Shown here in pieces: positions 1-12,923 of a DNA stretch of 64,000 nucleotides (position 1 is its first letter; each line of letters starts with the position of its first letter). The position numbers and the translations under genes are program-made. Source of the DNA: Acanthochlamys bracteata (lineage: Eukaryota; Streptophyta; Magnoliopsida; Pandanales; Velloziaceae). The DNA lies in NCBI GenBank assembly GCA_019914995.1, contig CM034128.1:11613501-11677500 (forward strand). Direction: 5' to 3'. Below the pieces are notes generated by a model. It had not been told where the DNA came from and did no database searches. It saw only the letters and a program-made list of their open reading frames with translations.

Positions 1-3000
1 GATTGGAATCTGCTTTTCAGTTAGGTGCTAGGAGTTCAGAAGAAGCGGCTAGGTGGATCAAATGCTTAATGGAGACAGCACTAAAAGTCAGTATTTTGGC
101 TTCTACTAAAACTATTTTGTAGCTGCTATTTGTTTCTTCTAGCGCTATGTGTTTATCATTAGACTCTCAAATGGCAGGAGTTCCCGAATAGCATGGATAA
201 TCTTGCCTCTTCTTCAAAAAAGACATGGCAGCCTTTCAGGTAAAACTACTACCTTAATAGCATCGCAATTCCAAACTGGCTAGTTATATAAGGTAATACA
301 TCCTACTGGTTAAATAACCTAAGTTGCTCTCTCTAACCTTCAGCAGGAAGTGGTGCTTTGCTTGTATTCTTTGCAACTACATAAAGTACTATCTTCCGCA
401 GCCTCTTCGGAAGCCATTATTGTATTTCACTTGATAAGTTATTGTCTTTTGTGCAGATTAAGCCATGGCAAGGGGAAAAGTCGCTTGCATTCAGTAGGTA
501 TGTGCATTCCTGTTCTCAACAGGTTTGTTTATTAATAATATTCTTTCTTAAAAGCAATGCCATAATTTCTTGATCCATTATTGTTTGCTGTTGATAGATT
601 GGACCAATCTTTCACCTTTGCAAGGAGACCTAATGAGTTCCGATGTTATTGCACCTTCTCCATGGACAATAATCGGCTGCGAAAATGGTAACTTAATGCT
701 ATTCTTACATCTCATGATAGATAACTTAGAAATTACCTAATTGCGCTATTTACTTTTCTGGACTCTCGTGCAGGTCTACGTCTATTTAAGGAAGCAAAGG
801 ATGGTGATTCTCATGGGAAGGTATCGTGTTATTCCTGCGAAGAAGATTCCCGGCTGATGCTGTTTCAAACCTTCACTAACACTCCTTTTCTCAGCATTGG
901 GATGATCATCCAGCAATTATGGCAGTAGGTGTGGTTGCTGCGGATTCAGAGGCGGTTTTCAGAATGATAATGTCTCTTGGTTCATCAAGATCAGAGTAAT
1001 ATATGATGCCTACTATGTTAGTCTTCATTTGTTTAGCATGCACTTTTATCTTAACACAACCAATTTAGAATCCATAATGATTTTCAGAATCTCATGAATG
1101 TCGTGCTACAGCTGTTGTAAGTGTTTCGTCATGCTGTTTGTAAAGCAGCTACGTGAAGATGATACGATGAGGCAATGAGCTAACTGATAATAGTTGGAAG
1201 AAGTAACTGATAATAGCTAGAAGAATAATTGGGTGCACCCAAGGTTGTCAAAATTGGAATCTTAGGTAAAATCGTTTCGTTTGAGTATGATCGTAAAATC
1301 GGGATCTTAAAGTAGGATTGTAAGATTTTACATACCGATAAATATTATGAAATTTTTTTTCAATACCATTAAAAATCTTTTATAAAGTTTTTCTAATATT
1401 TTTTCTAAAACAAATTTAGTACATTTAAAAAATTTTAAAATTCTTTTAAATTTTATAAAAAATTACTCTATATTTTATAAAAATTTCTCAAAATTATAAT
1501 TTTTCAGAAAACCTTCAAAAGTTTATAGAAAACTCTCTAAAGTTTTATAAAAAAGCTCTTTCAAATATAGTTAATTATAAAAAATTCTTCAAAAGTAAAA
1601 TCGTATAAGATCGTAAAAAGATCAGGATCTTACCGATTTTAAGATTTAAATCGGAATTTATATGGGATTTTACTCAAAAAGGATTTTACTTGAGATCGGA
1701 TCGTTTAGGTAAAGTAAAATCGTAAGATTTTAAGATTTAAATCGGGATTTTGATAACCTTGGGTGCACCATACAGTATGGATATGCATTTTTTTAAGCAA
1801 TTAAACTATCAAAAAAAGCCAAAAAGAGAACACATACACCTCGATGATATTTATTGCATTGAGATTTGGAAGTTTTCTTTCAGATGGGATTTCTGTTTTT
1901 CTCAAGGAAGAGTTGTTGAACACCTAGATGGCCATACCGATATTATTCACAAGAAACTGAATACTGACTGGCTGCCTTGGTGAGATACCTATATTTTCCA
2001 TTGCTACCACACCAGCTTGTCCTATAATGTTTTAATAACTATTGATAAAATAATTATGTTTCAGGGGTATGAAACCAAGAGATTTGCTTTTGAGACGTTA
2101 TTGGAGGAGGGAAGATGATGGAACATATGGTAATCACTTCATGTTTGGCTTCGTAAGGTTTGAGGACTCATGCTTACTGTGTGCATTGCTTTTGTTTTGC
2201 AGTAATCCTGTACCATTCTGTGTTCCACCAAAAATGTCGTCCTGAAAGAAGCTTTGTTCGGGCATGCCTTAAAAGTAATGTATGCTTAGAAATGATTGTT
2301 AATTCTTAGCTTTAGCAGTTGTTCTTGTAATTTGTGCTTGGGAGGTTGCATAGCATTTATATATCTTCAATGCTTATTTACTGTAGGTGGAGGATATGTA
2401 ATATATCCAGTCAACCGAGGAAAGCAATCAGTTGTTAAGCATATGCTAGCAATTGACTGGAAATTATGGTTGTCGTATATCTTTCCTTCTTCTGCAAAAC
2501 GCATAACAATTCGGATGCTTGGAAGAGTTGCTGGTGAATATTTATATATACCCCGCCCTCCCTCTTACAAATTTTTTTCTGATTTGGATGTTTTCTTTTA
2601 ACATCCTAAATTTTATGTTGCTGTAGCCCTTAGAGAGTTGTTCAAAGCTAAACTAGGCAAGGACCAATGCTCTGACTTCTCATCTGGGGAACTGACAAGG
2701 GGTATTGGGTTGCTACTCTCCAGAAAGGAAGAAGTCAAGGTAGAAGTGCCATCAGGAGTAGATACCGGGAGTGAAGTACAAGATTCTCAGATGTCTCCGT
2801 CCATGCACTCAGTTGCAAGCCGATCAATTGTACAACTTAGTGATGCTGCTGATGAATTTTATGACTTCCTGGATGAATCAGAGTATGATAGCTTGGATGC
2901 TGGCTGGCCATCCAGTGATGCCGTACAGCCACAGGTATTAGCTTGCATTGACTTGGATGTCCTGCCAAAGTTACCTCCTGTTAATGGAGTCGATGGGACT

Positions 3001-5041
3001 TGTTTGTCTGATGCATATTTGGGAGAAGCTAGGAATGACTGTTCACATCTCTACCTTTATTTCTTAATGAGAATGCTTCTTTCATCTGCATCTTCTTCAA
3101 GCACTTTTTCCATGCATGCATATGTAGCAGAAGTTCAGTTGTTCAGACATCTCCCTTTTACTCATCTGCTGTAGGACCTTCGATACACAAAGATGTCAAC
3201 AGCTGCAGGACTTGTAAAGAGGTTGCATGATTATGCAGGTTGGTAAATTCTCCAAGTTATGAAATGCTGTGTTCTAGTAGATAAAGCAAATTGTTCTACC
3301 TTTTTCCTAGTTGATAGAAATATGTATGTGTCTTTTCTCTGACACTACAGTTCAAAAGAGGGGTTATATTGATCTACAAGAAGCCTCAATGGAAGATGTC
3401 GTACCTTGTAACTATGGAACCACCTTATTACATGATCCAACATGCAGTGTCCCTTGCAGCTGGGCAAATGCAGATCCTTCGACATTTCTGATACGAAGTG
3501 AAACTTACTTGCAAGATCATCGTAAGGTAATATTTCCAAGCAGATTGAGCACAAAACCCGAAGGAAATGTAGCCATTTTAATTTTTTCCAAAGGGTCTTC
3601 TGGAAAAATTGTCCTTCAATTTGTCTTTATAAAATCTATAGCAATGTGCATATGGAATACTACTAGCTTTTTGTGAACACAACAACTTTCTTACTTATAT
3701 ATACTAAAGATGGAAATATTGCTTGTCCACTTGTGTATCGATCACAAGTGGATGTTGAAGGCTTTTACTATCTGCTTTCACATTGACTTTCATGTAAAAG
3801 TCAATCTTTTATTCCTTCAACCCATTTTTCTTCTGGCAGATCAAATGCAATGGTACCTTGATGCAAATGGTAGCAGCTGATTGGCTAAAGTCTGATAAGC
3901 GTGAAGATGATCTTGGTGGCCGACCTGGAGGGATTGTTCAGGTACATTACACAAGAAAAGCCCTTCACATAGTTGTTCTATTGAAAAGGATTGTATCACT
4001 ACAATTTATCTTTACTTTGTGCAGAAATATGCGGCACAAGGTGGAAATGAGTTTTTCTTCATCATAAACATACAGGTTTAGAATTCATTAGCTTTCCGAG
4101 TTGAGGTACTAACTTTTTGAACTTAATTATATCAGCATAACACTCTTTGTGCTTCGTGTAGGTCCCAGGTTCAACCACATATAGTCTGGCATTGTACTAT
4201 ATGATGAATATTCCTGTGGAAGAAGTATCCCTTCTACATAAGTTTGTAAAAGGTGATGATGCCTACAGGAATGCAAGATTTAAGCTCATCCCATATATCT
4301 CTAAGGTAATATCAACTGTTGTCGGAATTTCCTTTTCATTCCCCCTATATTTTCCTATTTATGATGTTAGAGTTACTGCAGGGATCTTGGATAGTGAAGC
4401 AAAGTGTGGGCAAGAAAGCATGTTTGATAGGTCAAGCATTGGAAATTAATTATTTTCAGGGAAGGAACTACATAGAGGTAATAGGATTAATCTTTATTGT
4501 TGGTTAGAGAGTTCCTTACCTCTGTATTCTGATGCAGTGCATGACTCACCCTTAGAATTTTGATCTCTTTCTTGTAGCAGCAAGTGTATATATTCTTCAA
4601 TAGTTGACCTACAAACTTTTTATGTCATAGACTTGTTACTTTGGTATGACGTCTCTGTTAATACATCTTGCACTCTGCTTTCTCAGCTTGGCGTCGACAT
4701 TGGATCATCAACAGTAGCCAGGGGTGTTGTGAGTCTTGTTCTTGGTTACTTGAATAACCTAGTTATAGAAATGGCATTTCTGATACAGGTAACTAGGCAT
4801 ACTAATTCGACCTTTACATGGAAGATGTTACTGAAATTTATGAACATAGTCCTTTCAATTATTTGCTGTCATGATAGGATATGCTCACGTCGCTTTTCAC
4901 TTGCATTGGAGGTTTTCAGATATGGCATAACCATGCTGCTTTGTTGATCTGTAGGGAAATACACCAGAGGAGCTCCCAGAATTCCTCCTTGGAACTTGCC
5001 GTTTGAACCATCTTGACGCCTCAAAGTCTATTCCGATATAG
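1..5041 (+). CDS. EDR2-like protein (PH-START-DUF1336), 5' end outside window
   Basis: Nineteen exons join in one open frame of about 644 residues: 1-86, 178-239, 457-497, 598-687, 774-820, 895-995, 1884-1979, 2065-2129, 2203-2274, 2387-2533, 2627-2934, 3175-3238, 3351-3526, 3840-3941, 4025-4075, 4162-4305, 4382-4477, 4687-4788, 4955-5041. The first exon encodes the end of a PH domain (EEAARWIKCLMETALK). Exons 4-11 encode a START lipid-binding domain (VIAPSPWTIIGCENG, HLDGHTDIIHKKL, RRYWRREDDGTYVILYHS, GGYVIYPVN). An acidic linker follows, then the C-terminal DUF1336/EDR2_C domain (STAAGLVKRLHDYA, CSWANADPSTFLIRSETYL, LGYLNNLVIEMAFLIQ). Arabidopsis EDR2 is a membrane/endosome-associated negative regulator of powdery-mildew-induced cell death and senescence; the biochemical role of EDR2-like paralogues is unclear. 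About 75-100 N-terminal residues lie upstream of the window. All phases match, so the gene looks intact. Confidence 0.93.
1232..1769. mobile_element. hAT-type MITE in an EDR2-like intron, with 8-bp target duplication
   Basis: The element proper is 1240-1761 (522 bp). Its ends are inverted repeats: CAAGGTTGTCAAAAT at the left and the reverse complement of CAAGGTTATCAAAAT at the right. The flanks GGTGCACC (1232-1239 and 1762-1769) are an exact 8-bp direct repeat, as expected for hAT target duplication. The interior is AT-rich with repeated GATCGTAAAATC-like and AAGATTTAAATCGG-like motifs and no coding frame. It sits between the exons ending at 995 and starting at 1884, so it should be removed by splicing. 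Confidence 0.8.
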
Positions 5042-6195
5042 CCATTGAAGCTTTAGAGGGCATTGGCTTTTCTGATATCCCAATTGTACAGTCCAAGTGC
5101 ATAAAAAGTTTATTTGATGCACACTTCATGACCTTGCAAATTCTTTCATCCACAAAATTCACAGCAAAAGGAAGATTCTTTCAGCAGCTTCATCACTTAT
5201 ACAGAAGCTTAAAGTGGTCATTGTATACCTTCATTCATTAGTGTAGCAAGCGATGCTGCCAAATTTTTAGATTCCTGTAGCTCGAAAAGATTACTCACAT
5301 ATGTTGTTATTTACGGGAGGGAGTTCAGATCGGTGTTATGTAATTATATAACGACACCATATTTAAATCGTGTAGTAAAATTTTTGACGAATACACTGGT
5401 GTTGCTCGATCGCTTGTAAGAAAGAAATTTGCCACTATATGAATCAAACATGAGGCCTTGTGTAAGGAAAATTGTCCGCCTCCTTCAAAATCTCTGCCCC
5501 GACCAAATTAAAATTCTTTTCAAAATCAATTAAAAGTAATGTGAAATTAAATTATTTTTAACACTTGCGCTCCAACAAAAAGATTTTCTTCAGATTGATG
5601 TGATACGAACTACTTGCCATAAAATAAAACAAATTCTAAAAATTCTAAATAAAATAAATAATAACATTAATTTGGCTCATAGACTAATCGAATAATATAT
5701 GATGAATATAAAATTTTTCACAAAATTATTTGCAAATAAAAAAAATAAGCCCAAATTTTGTGATTATTATTTTAAAACTATTCGTAAAACTAAATCTTTC
5801 TTCACGCTCTGCCTGAGATATTCTAATTTGAAATGAGTGAAAAAGCTTGCAATTTCTCGTGAGCATGAAACATGAATGAAATAATTTCAGTTCTATTCAC
5901 CAAAAAGATTTCAGCTGTGTTGTCATAATAGTTTAAGAGTATGGTAAGATACTTCTAACCATACAGAAGACAATTACGGATGAAGCTCCGCCAAATGGTT
6001 CATACCTTGAAAGTATCTATAACAAATTGGCAGACCTTCAGCTTGGAGCAATAACAAAAGCACAAACGTTTAAATCTAAGGTCAATATTTCTTCTCCCAC
6101 ATATAACGAAGTTCATATGACTGTTCTAGTGTACAATGATAACACCCCACCTCCATCTGGGAACAACAAAGAATAGCACAAGTGTAAGGTGGACT
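5042..6195. other. Spacer between convergent EDR2-like and TPST genes
   Basis: This stretch holds the 3' UTR of the EDR2-like gene, roughly 450 bp of AT-rich sequence at 5450-5900, and the 3' UTR of TPST on the other strand. The AT-rich block may be an old MITE, but I could not define ends. No further gene is seen. Confidence 0.5.
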
Positions 6196-9100
6196 TTAAA
6201 CTTTAATTTTGGACGTCCGCCTCCGACTAGTTACAATGAATACAGTAGCAACAACAATGATTATTATTACACCAAACAAAAGCAACTTTTGATATAAGCA
6301 CAAGTAGCTGTTACACATGCCAGAACTCCCCTGAAACAGAAAAAAGATCACTATAAGCCGCATAGGTTACGAACAACACAATGATGAAGGGAAAATAGAA
6401 TTCAACAAATCCTACAAACGTTCAACATTTGCTTTTGAAGTTATCCTTTCAAAATGTAGCAGCTATTATGATATTTAGGTTCTGTCATTTGTTAGCTAAC
6501 AAAAATCTTCCTAGTCTAAAATGAAACCATTATCCGACAGAAACATATGGCAATCCAATGCAGATAAAGATGGTGATATTAAGAAAAGAGTACAAATCAT
6601 TTGGGCATTGCATGATGCCAGATCATTGAAGAGTGATATCATTCATGAACAGACATTTTAACGTGGCTTGACTACAGTAGATGGAGTTAGCATACTTCTT
6701 TTTAATTGACAGTCTTCTCCATATCCGTCACTGCTAATTTATGCATCCTTCTTGCATGTAATATAAAGGTTACGTATAGTCTATAGTTTGGCCACTACAA
6801 AGAGCAGTTGTAGCTTCTATTTGTTTGTTAGGAAAACCATAAACTATGATAGACATATAAGTCCATATAGCTAACAAACTTGCAAAGACAAAGCTCCTAA
6901 AAGAAAGCGATGCCTAAAGATCTGAATGAACTAACCACTTCAGATAATAGAACTTTTTGCTGCATCAATTGTTTCTGCTGCTCCATGAAGATGCTTTGGG
7001 CATGCTTATACAGTTCCATGTCAAGGCTGTTTAGTGTGAGTATTTGCTGAAGAACAGACTCAGGAACTTGCTGACGGGCCTGTCAATAACTCCTCTCAGT
7101 CATTTTCTATCAAAGATATTGTCTTTGCCCTCACCATTCAGCTTTATATGCCACAGTAGTTAAAAGAAAGAACTAGGGATTTAATTAGTAAAACAAACAT
7201 CAGGACGTCTTGTCGCATCAGTATGTAAGTATTCCTGTAAAGAATTTCTGAGGACACATAATTCTACCTCTGTCACCACAATACCCAATTGCAGAGCTGA
7301 TCAGTCACATCAAACTTCACAGAAACCAACAATTGACACGTATAAATAATGCTACCAGACTGAAAGTAAGACATATATAAAACTATGATACTAGAAGTTA
7401 CAACTAACTTATAATCATATACTTTCTATAAAATACTTATGTTCAATGCTAATGGACGTGGTATTTTCCATTTATCACAAGAAGAGACCTTAAAGGGGTA
7501 AGGTGACTCATTTGTGCAATCATGTCATCCAGCCATTATGTGCAGCTACATTACCCGAAAATATATTCTACTTGGTCACTGCTGTACAAGAGAAGCAGAT
7601 GCTTATAGGCTGAATATTCATGTTGAGAGCATGGTAACCTAAGAGTGGTTTCAAACAATCTCACTTATGGGAAAAGGAACTAGCAAGGAAACAACATATA
7701 AACCATTCGCAACCACTTGGAGAAGTGTTATATAGTAGACCTCTTTCGTAAAATTTGCAGGAGCTATCCTCTGTAAAGACACAGCACGACGAGTTGATTG
7801 GGTCTTTCTTAAAGACGAAACACAAGCCTCATAAGTTTCCATAAGCTTCCCAACAGTCATCTGGCAGTAAGAAAAATGATGCAGAAGTAAGATTTGATAC
7901 TTCACAGAACCAAAAGAAGCACACAACACCAAGAAATGATTGAAATAATTACATTTGCATATTTTTTGTCGTTAATCTTTGAAGAAGGAGCTCCACCGTG
8001 TGAAATGTTGGCACTATGCTACCACAAAAAGAAGCATGACAAAAGAAATTATACTTATAAATCTATGTCATTGGCAGCTAAATGAGCTCAACGTTAACCA
8101 CCAGTTACCAGAGTCTCATCTGATTTGTCATCATCAAAATTTGAAGGAGAGCCGGAATCTGTAACAAGCTGAGAAAAGAATGATATTTCCAATATATTGA
8201 CAAATGAGATGCAGTTTAGTTTTTAGAAATATCCTCAAAATTTCAATCCTTGAGTTACATAAACGCAGGGGTCCATCCTACACCTAGGAGAACATCTAGA
8301 AGACGTATTTAAAGGACTAAGATGCTTTTCAGGTATATTCACTAATATAGTAGCTTTTCTGGTTCATGTGAGTGCTTGAGGGAGTGAGTTCTGTCTTTGC
8401 AAGAGTTTACCGTTCAGTAATTGACAACTGACATTGTCTCATGAGGATATCGTGCACGCATAGGCTACAGTTGGCATGAAGATGAGATACATTGCAGCTG
8501 TTGATGTGAATAAACAAGCATGTCTACAAGGCTTAAGTGGCTTCATCTAGACTTTGAAACGGCTGTCAACAATGGCTAACCTAAACTTCCCATCTAGCGA
8601 CACCATCATGACCATTAACTTTGACTCCCTAACATTGGGAAGTGAATATACCTTTCCTACTGTATGATTCTTGTTGAGCTGAGGTTAAATTGTGCGACCG
8701 GGAAAGCACCTGCGATCCAACCATATTGGCAAACATCGCAGCAGATATTTTGTGATCCTCAGTAAGCCCAATATATAGCATCCGGTTCAATCTAGCCTGA
8801 AAGGTAAGTTAGCACATAGTATGAGATTCCCAAACTAAATTGGTAAGTAATTGTTGTACATGCATCTTGAGAGGCAATTACTTAAATACCTTTGCAATTT
8901 CAAGCACGAAATGACCAAGTTCTGGATACCTCCTAACACAACGGCGTATCAGATGAGATTCCACTAAGCAAGAGTTGTTTGTCAAACCAGCTACCTTGAG
9001 AAGGCATTAGAGTTAGTTTCTAGATAAAAGCAACATCACACATTAGTCTCAGCATAACCAACTACTAACTAAACCCAACATTATCTGGGAGAACAAACTA

Positions 9101-11113
9101 CATTCAACATAGAACAATTATATTCTCAAATGGTACACTCTGCTAGTGAAATTTATCTTCAAATGTAACAACTGTGATCAGGAAACCAAAAACTTCTAAC
9201 TACATCTCCAATGCCAATACTTCTTATCAGCAGGGTGTTTATATTTTTAAAAGGACAGTTACCACATCTACTACTACCATTTTACTTGCCTTATGTATAT
9301 ATTCATAGAGACATGAGCTTTGTACAATGATAGAATGAATCTAAACAAAAAACATATCTGATAGGGCTGTATAAAAAACAAATCCAAGCAATCAGCTACT
9401 GAGATGTAGACAAAGCAGTACAAAACAAAAGATAACCGTACCTGAAATGTAGCACCATTGTGGATAACCTCATGAGCTATAGGATCATTAACATATTCAT
9501 GTAGAGGCATCACCACGCCTGCAACGTCATAGGGATCACTGAACTGCTTAGCCTCTCTAGGTCCATGAACCCGCCTAGCATCCCTCTGCTCAATAAGCCA
9601 AATAAAAATTTTAGTTCTCGAAAAATTTAGGTGTGCCACATTTCCCTCCCAAATTATGAGTCATCTTGTCAATAAGTTGTACACTGCAACATCAATGAGC
9701 AGCACCAGCTCTAATCAAGTGTGTGTCTATGTGATGCAACATAGTTCAAGCCGTGGAAATCAACTCTTGCAACAAGTCACAAAAAAAAAAATTTCTTGCT
9801 TGGGTGCGCTGGCTATTATAGGCATGACAGCCCAACAGGCTCAACTGAAATGCAGCTCACAAGTTGGTAACATTCACTAATATAGTAGCCTTTAAGTTCT
9901 CAAAAAGAAACTGAAACAAGTACCCTGGCAAAAAGATCCTCTCTCATCCATGGAACCAAATACTTCCAAGGCCATATATCCAGCGTACTAACTCCACCAG
10001 ATTTTGGCCGTACTCTCGAAGACATTTTTGTTGCAGAAGTTAAATTTGGGTGCACAAGAAACCTAGCTGCAACTTCAATTGAAAATTCATATGTGCTAAA
10101 GACACGATCGATTGGATTTCTTAATACAGTTATCACAGAGGTTCTTTCCTTTGGAAGTTTAGCCATCAGGCTGTAGTCATCATGAGTAACCACCAATCTG
10201 CATTTAGGTTTTCTACAGCAAGAAACAAAATGAACAGTATAAGATTTAGTTTGTAGCCAAAAACATGGAGGAACAACAGAACCTAGTGGAAACATATGCC
10301 AAATATGAACAAAAATAAACAGAGAAGAAAAAGAATCATCCATCTGCTGGGAAGCTCACACATTTATGGATTTAAAAGTCACTTCCAAAAACAAGGAAAA
10401 ACCTCACCTAGGATCAAAACGCAACTTATCATAAGAGCGGGGACACTCCTGCGAACTCGGAAACAATTTTCTCAAGAAGCTGCAGAGAAAGCAGTCTGTC
10501 AAGTTAAGCAGAAAGCAATTGCACCTTGTTTCATGGAAAATACAGCTTAGCAACAAATAAAATAAGTACCAGTAAAAATAAGTCCGTCCACCAGTTCTAG
10601 GAACATGGAGAAAGAACAACAAGTCCTTCAGAAATAGTTTATCTTCTTTAACACTGTTGTCAGCAGAAGATTCTGCCCATGTCTTGACATCTCTCTCGCA
10701 TTGCAGAAAATCATTTTCTCCGGATGAAGCATTTGACCTTTTTGAAACTGTCCACTAGAAAAATCAGACTTCCAGTAATCGTGAAAGCACATCATGGGCA
10801 CCCCTCATAAGATAGAAGAAAATTCCTTCAAACATCTACTGGTTTTATACGGGATGTCTTACAACATATGCCATGTAACAGATTGATGTCTATAGAAACT
10901 GTGGAAGGAAAAGAGAAACAACTTTCTTTATATTGAACTTCTACCAAAAACAGTTTGGTTGTCAAGATGTGATAAAGACAATAAGATAGGATTAAGCTGC
11001 TACAAATCGAACAAATCAATTTGAAAAGAAGAAGGCATGTAGAAAAAAGGAAGAAGCATACCAAGAGAGAGTATAATAAGCAGTAAGAGGGAGATTCTGC
11101 AGTTCCATCCCAT
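6196..11113 (-). CDS. TPST: Protein-tyrosine sulfotransferase, plant type
   Basis: Eleven exons on the minus strand (11113-11062, 10747-10570, 10479-10408, 10212-9924, 9585-9442, 8994-8890, 8796-8710, 8168-8109, 7860-7741, 7079 to about 6939, 6330-6196) give about 460 residues in continuous phase. The plant enzyme transfers sulfate from PAPS to tyrosines of secreted peptides (PSK, PSY and RGF/CLEL families) in the Golgi. Residues 1-17 are a hydrophobic signal peptide. FFLHVPRTGG (about 62-71) is the 5'-PAPS loop, VLRNPIDRVFSTYEF (about 130-144) the 3'-phosphate motif, and STLDIWPWKYLVPW is family-typical. A C-terminal transmembrane helix (about 432-451) precedes a basic cytosolic tail, RRRTSKIKV. 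This type I layout is known for plant TPST. The start ATG at 11113 was chosen because it opens the signal peptide and meets exon 2 in phase. The Arabidopsis protein is about 500 residues, so this one is slightly shorter. Confidence 0.93.
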
Positions 11114-12923
11114 GCCGTTCTTTCGTGATGATTCTTGTTAGACAGTCTTCAAGCAAGGAAAATCCATCAGAAATTAAGATCTCTGTGTATACATAGATAA
11201 ATAGATAAACGATTGATTAATATAGATTTAAGCGAAGCAGGAAGATTTGAGTTAATTGATCGATACGAACGCGGGGGGCAGTAAGTAAAAAGTAAAGCAG
11301 AGAAGTTTGTGGGATGAAAAGAGATAGCCGATTGAATTTGAGAAGAAAGAATCGGGAATTTGGAAGAGGGTCAAGAATCAGGAATTTGGCAGCGACCAAG
11401 GGACCAACATCCCCTGCCGTTGTTGCTGATCTCTTCTTCTTCTTCTTATTGAGTTGATGCAGTAAAGAGGGTAGAAAAGAAGTCAACTGAACAGAGAGGT
11501 TTTGTGTGAAATGCGGTAAAAGTAAGCGGTGGCTCTGTTTCGTTGGCGGAGAAGGAAGTTTTGGATGAAACCACAACAGCTAGTGGGAAAGAAAGAAAGA
11601 CTCTTGATGGTGGAGTGGAATTGGGTTGAGTTGGTTCGAATCAATCGATTAATTTATTGAATTAATGAATTCATAAATTTTGAAGGGGGAAAAAAAGAGT
11701 TGGTCAGCGGGAAGCAAAGAATTGAAAAGAGAAGCAGACAGGGAGGCAGCGGGCTCGCACAATGGCGTTGCCGGTTCTTTTGTCCCCAACGGAGACGCGA
11801 CACGGCGTCTTTCTCAACGACGACCCACTCCGAAATGGGCTCACAATAACCAACCAGTGCCCTAACTAATAATACAATAGTGACAAGAACCAAAGCCCAT
11901 ATTTCGGCCCAGCCCATTATTATAGATGAGTGTGATTCTTGGTCTATCAGTAAATTATAAAAGAAGAAGGGGAGAACCGGAGAAGAGATCTTTGCGAAGG
12001 AACCAGCTAATTAGCTGTTTGCAAAGCTTCTCAAAAGTTTTCATCGTTCCCGCTACGCAGTTCATATATATATATATGAAACAAAAAACATTTATTTGCT
12101 TGCAAGAAATGCACATTGCTCACGCATGTATAACTTGTATCCTGCTTTCATGTCAAAGCAAAACATGATGAATATTAATCAACCAACACACGGATCCCCA
12201 ATCACCGTGTTCATTTTTCACTCTTCCGGACTCCGGAGTAAGACCAACCAACGGAGAAAATGCAAACAGAGATAACAGAAAAAGATTATGTAAAGATCAC
12301 ACCATTTTAATATTTAATACAGAAGAATCGTTCTTCCCCTAGGCTACTTCTCATCATATTACAACTAAATGTAAAAAGAATTGAAATGATCTGATACGAA
12401 ATATCGTATATAAACCCAACAACTGAATCAATACTACTCTTCTAAGTTCCAACCTACACAACAAGAAGAAAGACTCTTCTTCACTACAACAAATAATCCC
12501 AGCAAACCAATTAAACTAACCTCCTATGTAGCTTTATCCCCCTTTTGCTTTTCTTTCGCCTGCATCAGAATCTGATGATCAGTATATTTTTTACCTCTCC
12601 TTATCTCTTCTTTTCCTATCTACCCATAAATAAAATCTCTGCTCCGTTTCCCTCCAAAATTCTCCAACGTTGGCAATTAACCGCGCGTAACTAGTTGTAA
12701 TCAAACAATTAAACCCTCTCCCCTCACTCATGTACAAAAACAGGGGAAAGACCAGACCTTGCCCTCCTATTATATATCAATACAAACTCATCCTTCGTCA
12801 AACTCTACCTACCTACCTAGTTAAAATCAAACACTAGACACAGCCAAACAATTAAACATACGACACCGCGCTGAAAGAGTGACCATGCAATGCAAAGCAC
12901 CCACACTAAGGAGGACTAGCTAG
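11114..12923. other. TPST leader and promoter, then GATA 3' flank
   Basis: Reading on the minus strand, 11114 to about 11650 is a pyrimidine-rich stretch likely to hold the TPST 5' UTR (CTT repeats near 11430-11450), and 11650-12200 its promoter. From about 12920 down to 12300 lies the probable GATA-factor 3' UTR, AT-rich with no coding frame of interest. The open frames across this stretch have no family resemblance I recognise. Confidence 0.45.

Noticed and set aside
9274-9639. 121-codon minus-strand frame as a separate gene
   Set aside because: It is TPST exon 5 read through both neighbouring introns.
11217-11576. 119-codon minus-strand frame just upstream of TPST
   Set aside because: Lies in the probable 5' leader of TPST; Ser/Pro/Leu content reflects a pyrimidine tract.
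11628-11646. TTGGTTCGAATCAATCG, which resembles a tRNA B box
   Set aside because: No matching A box, acceptor stem or anticodon arm within range.
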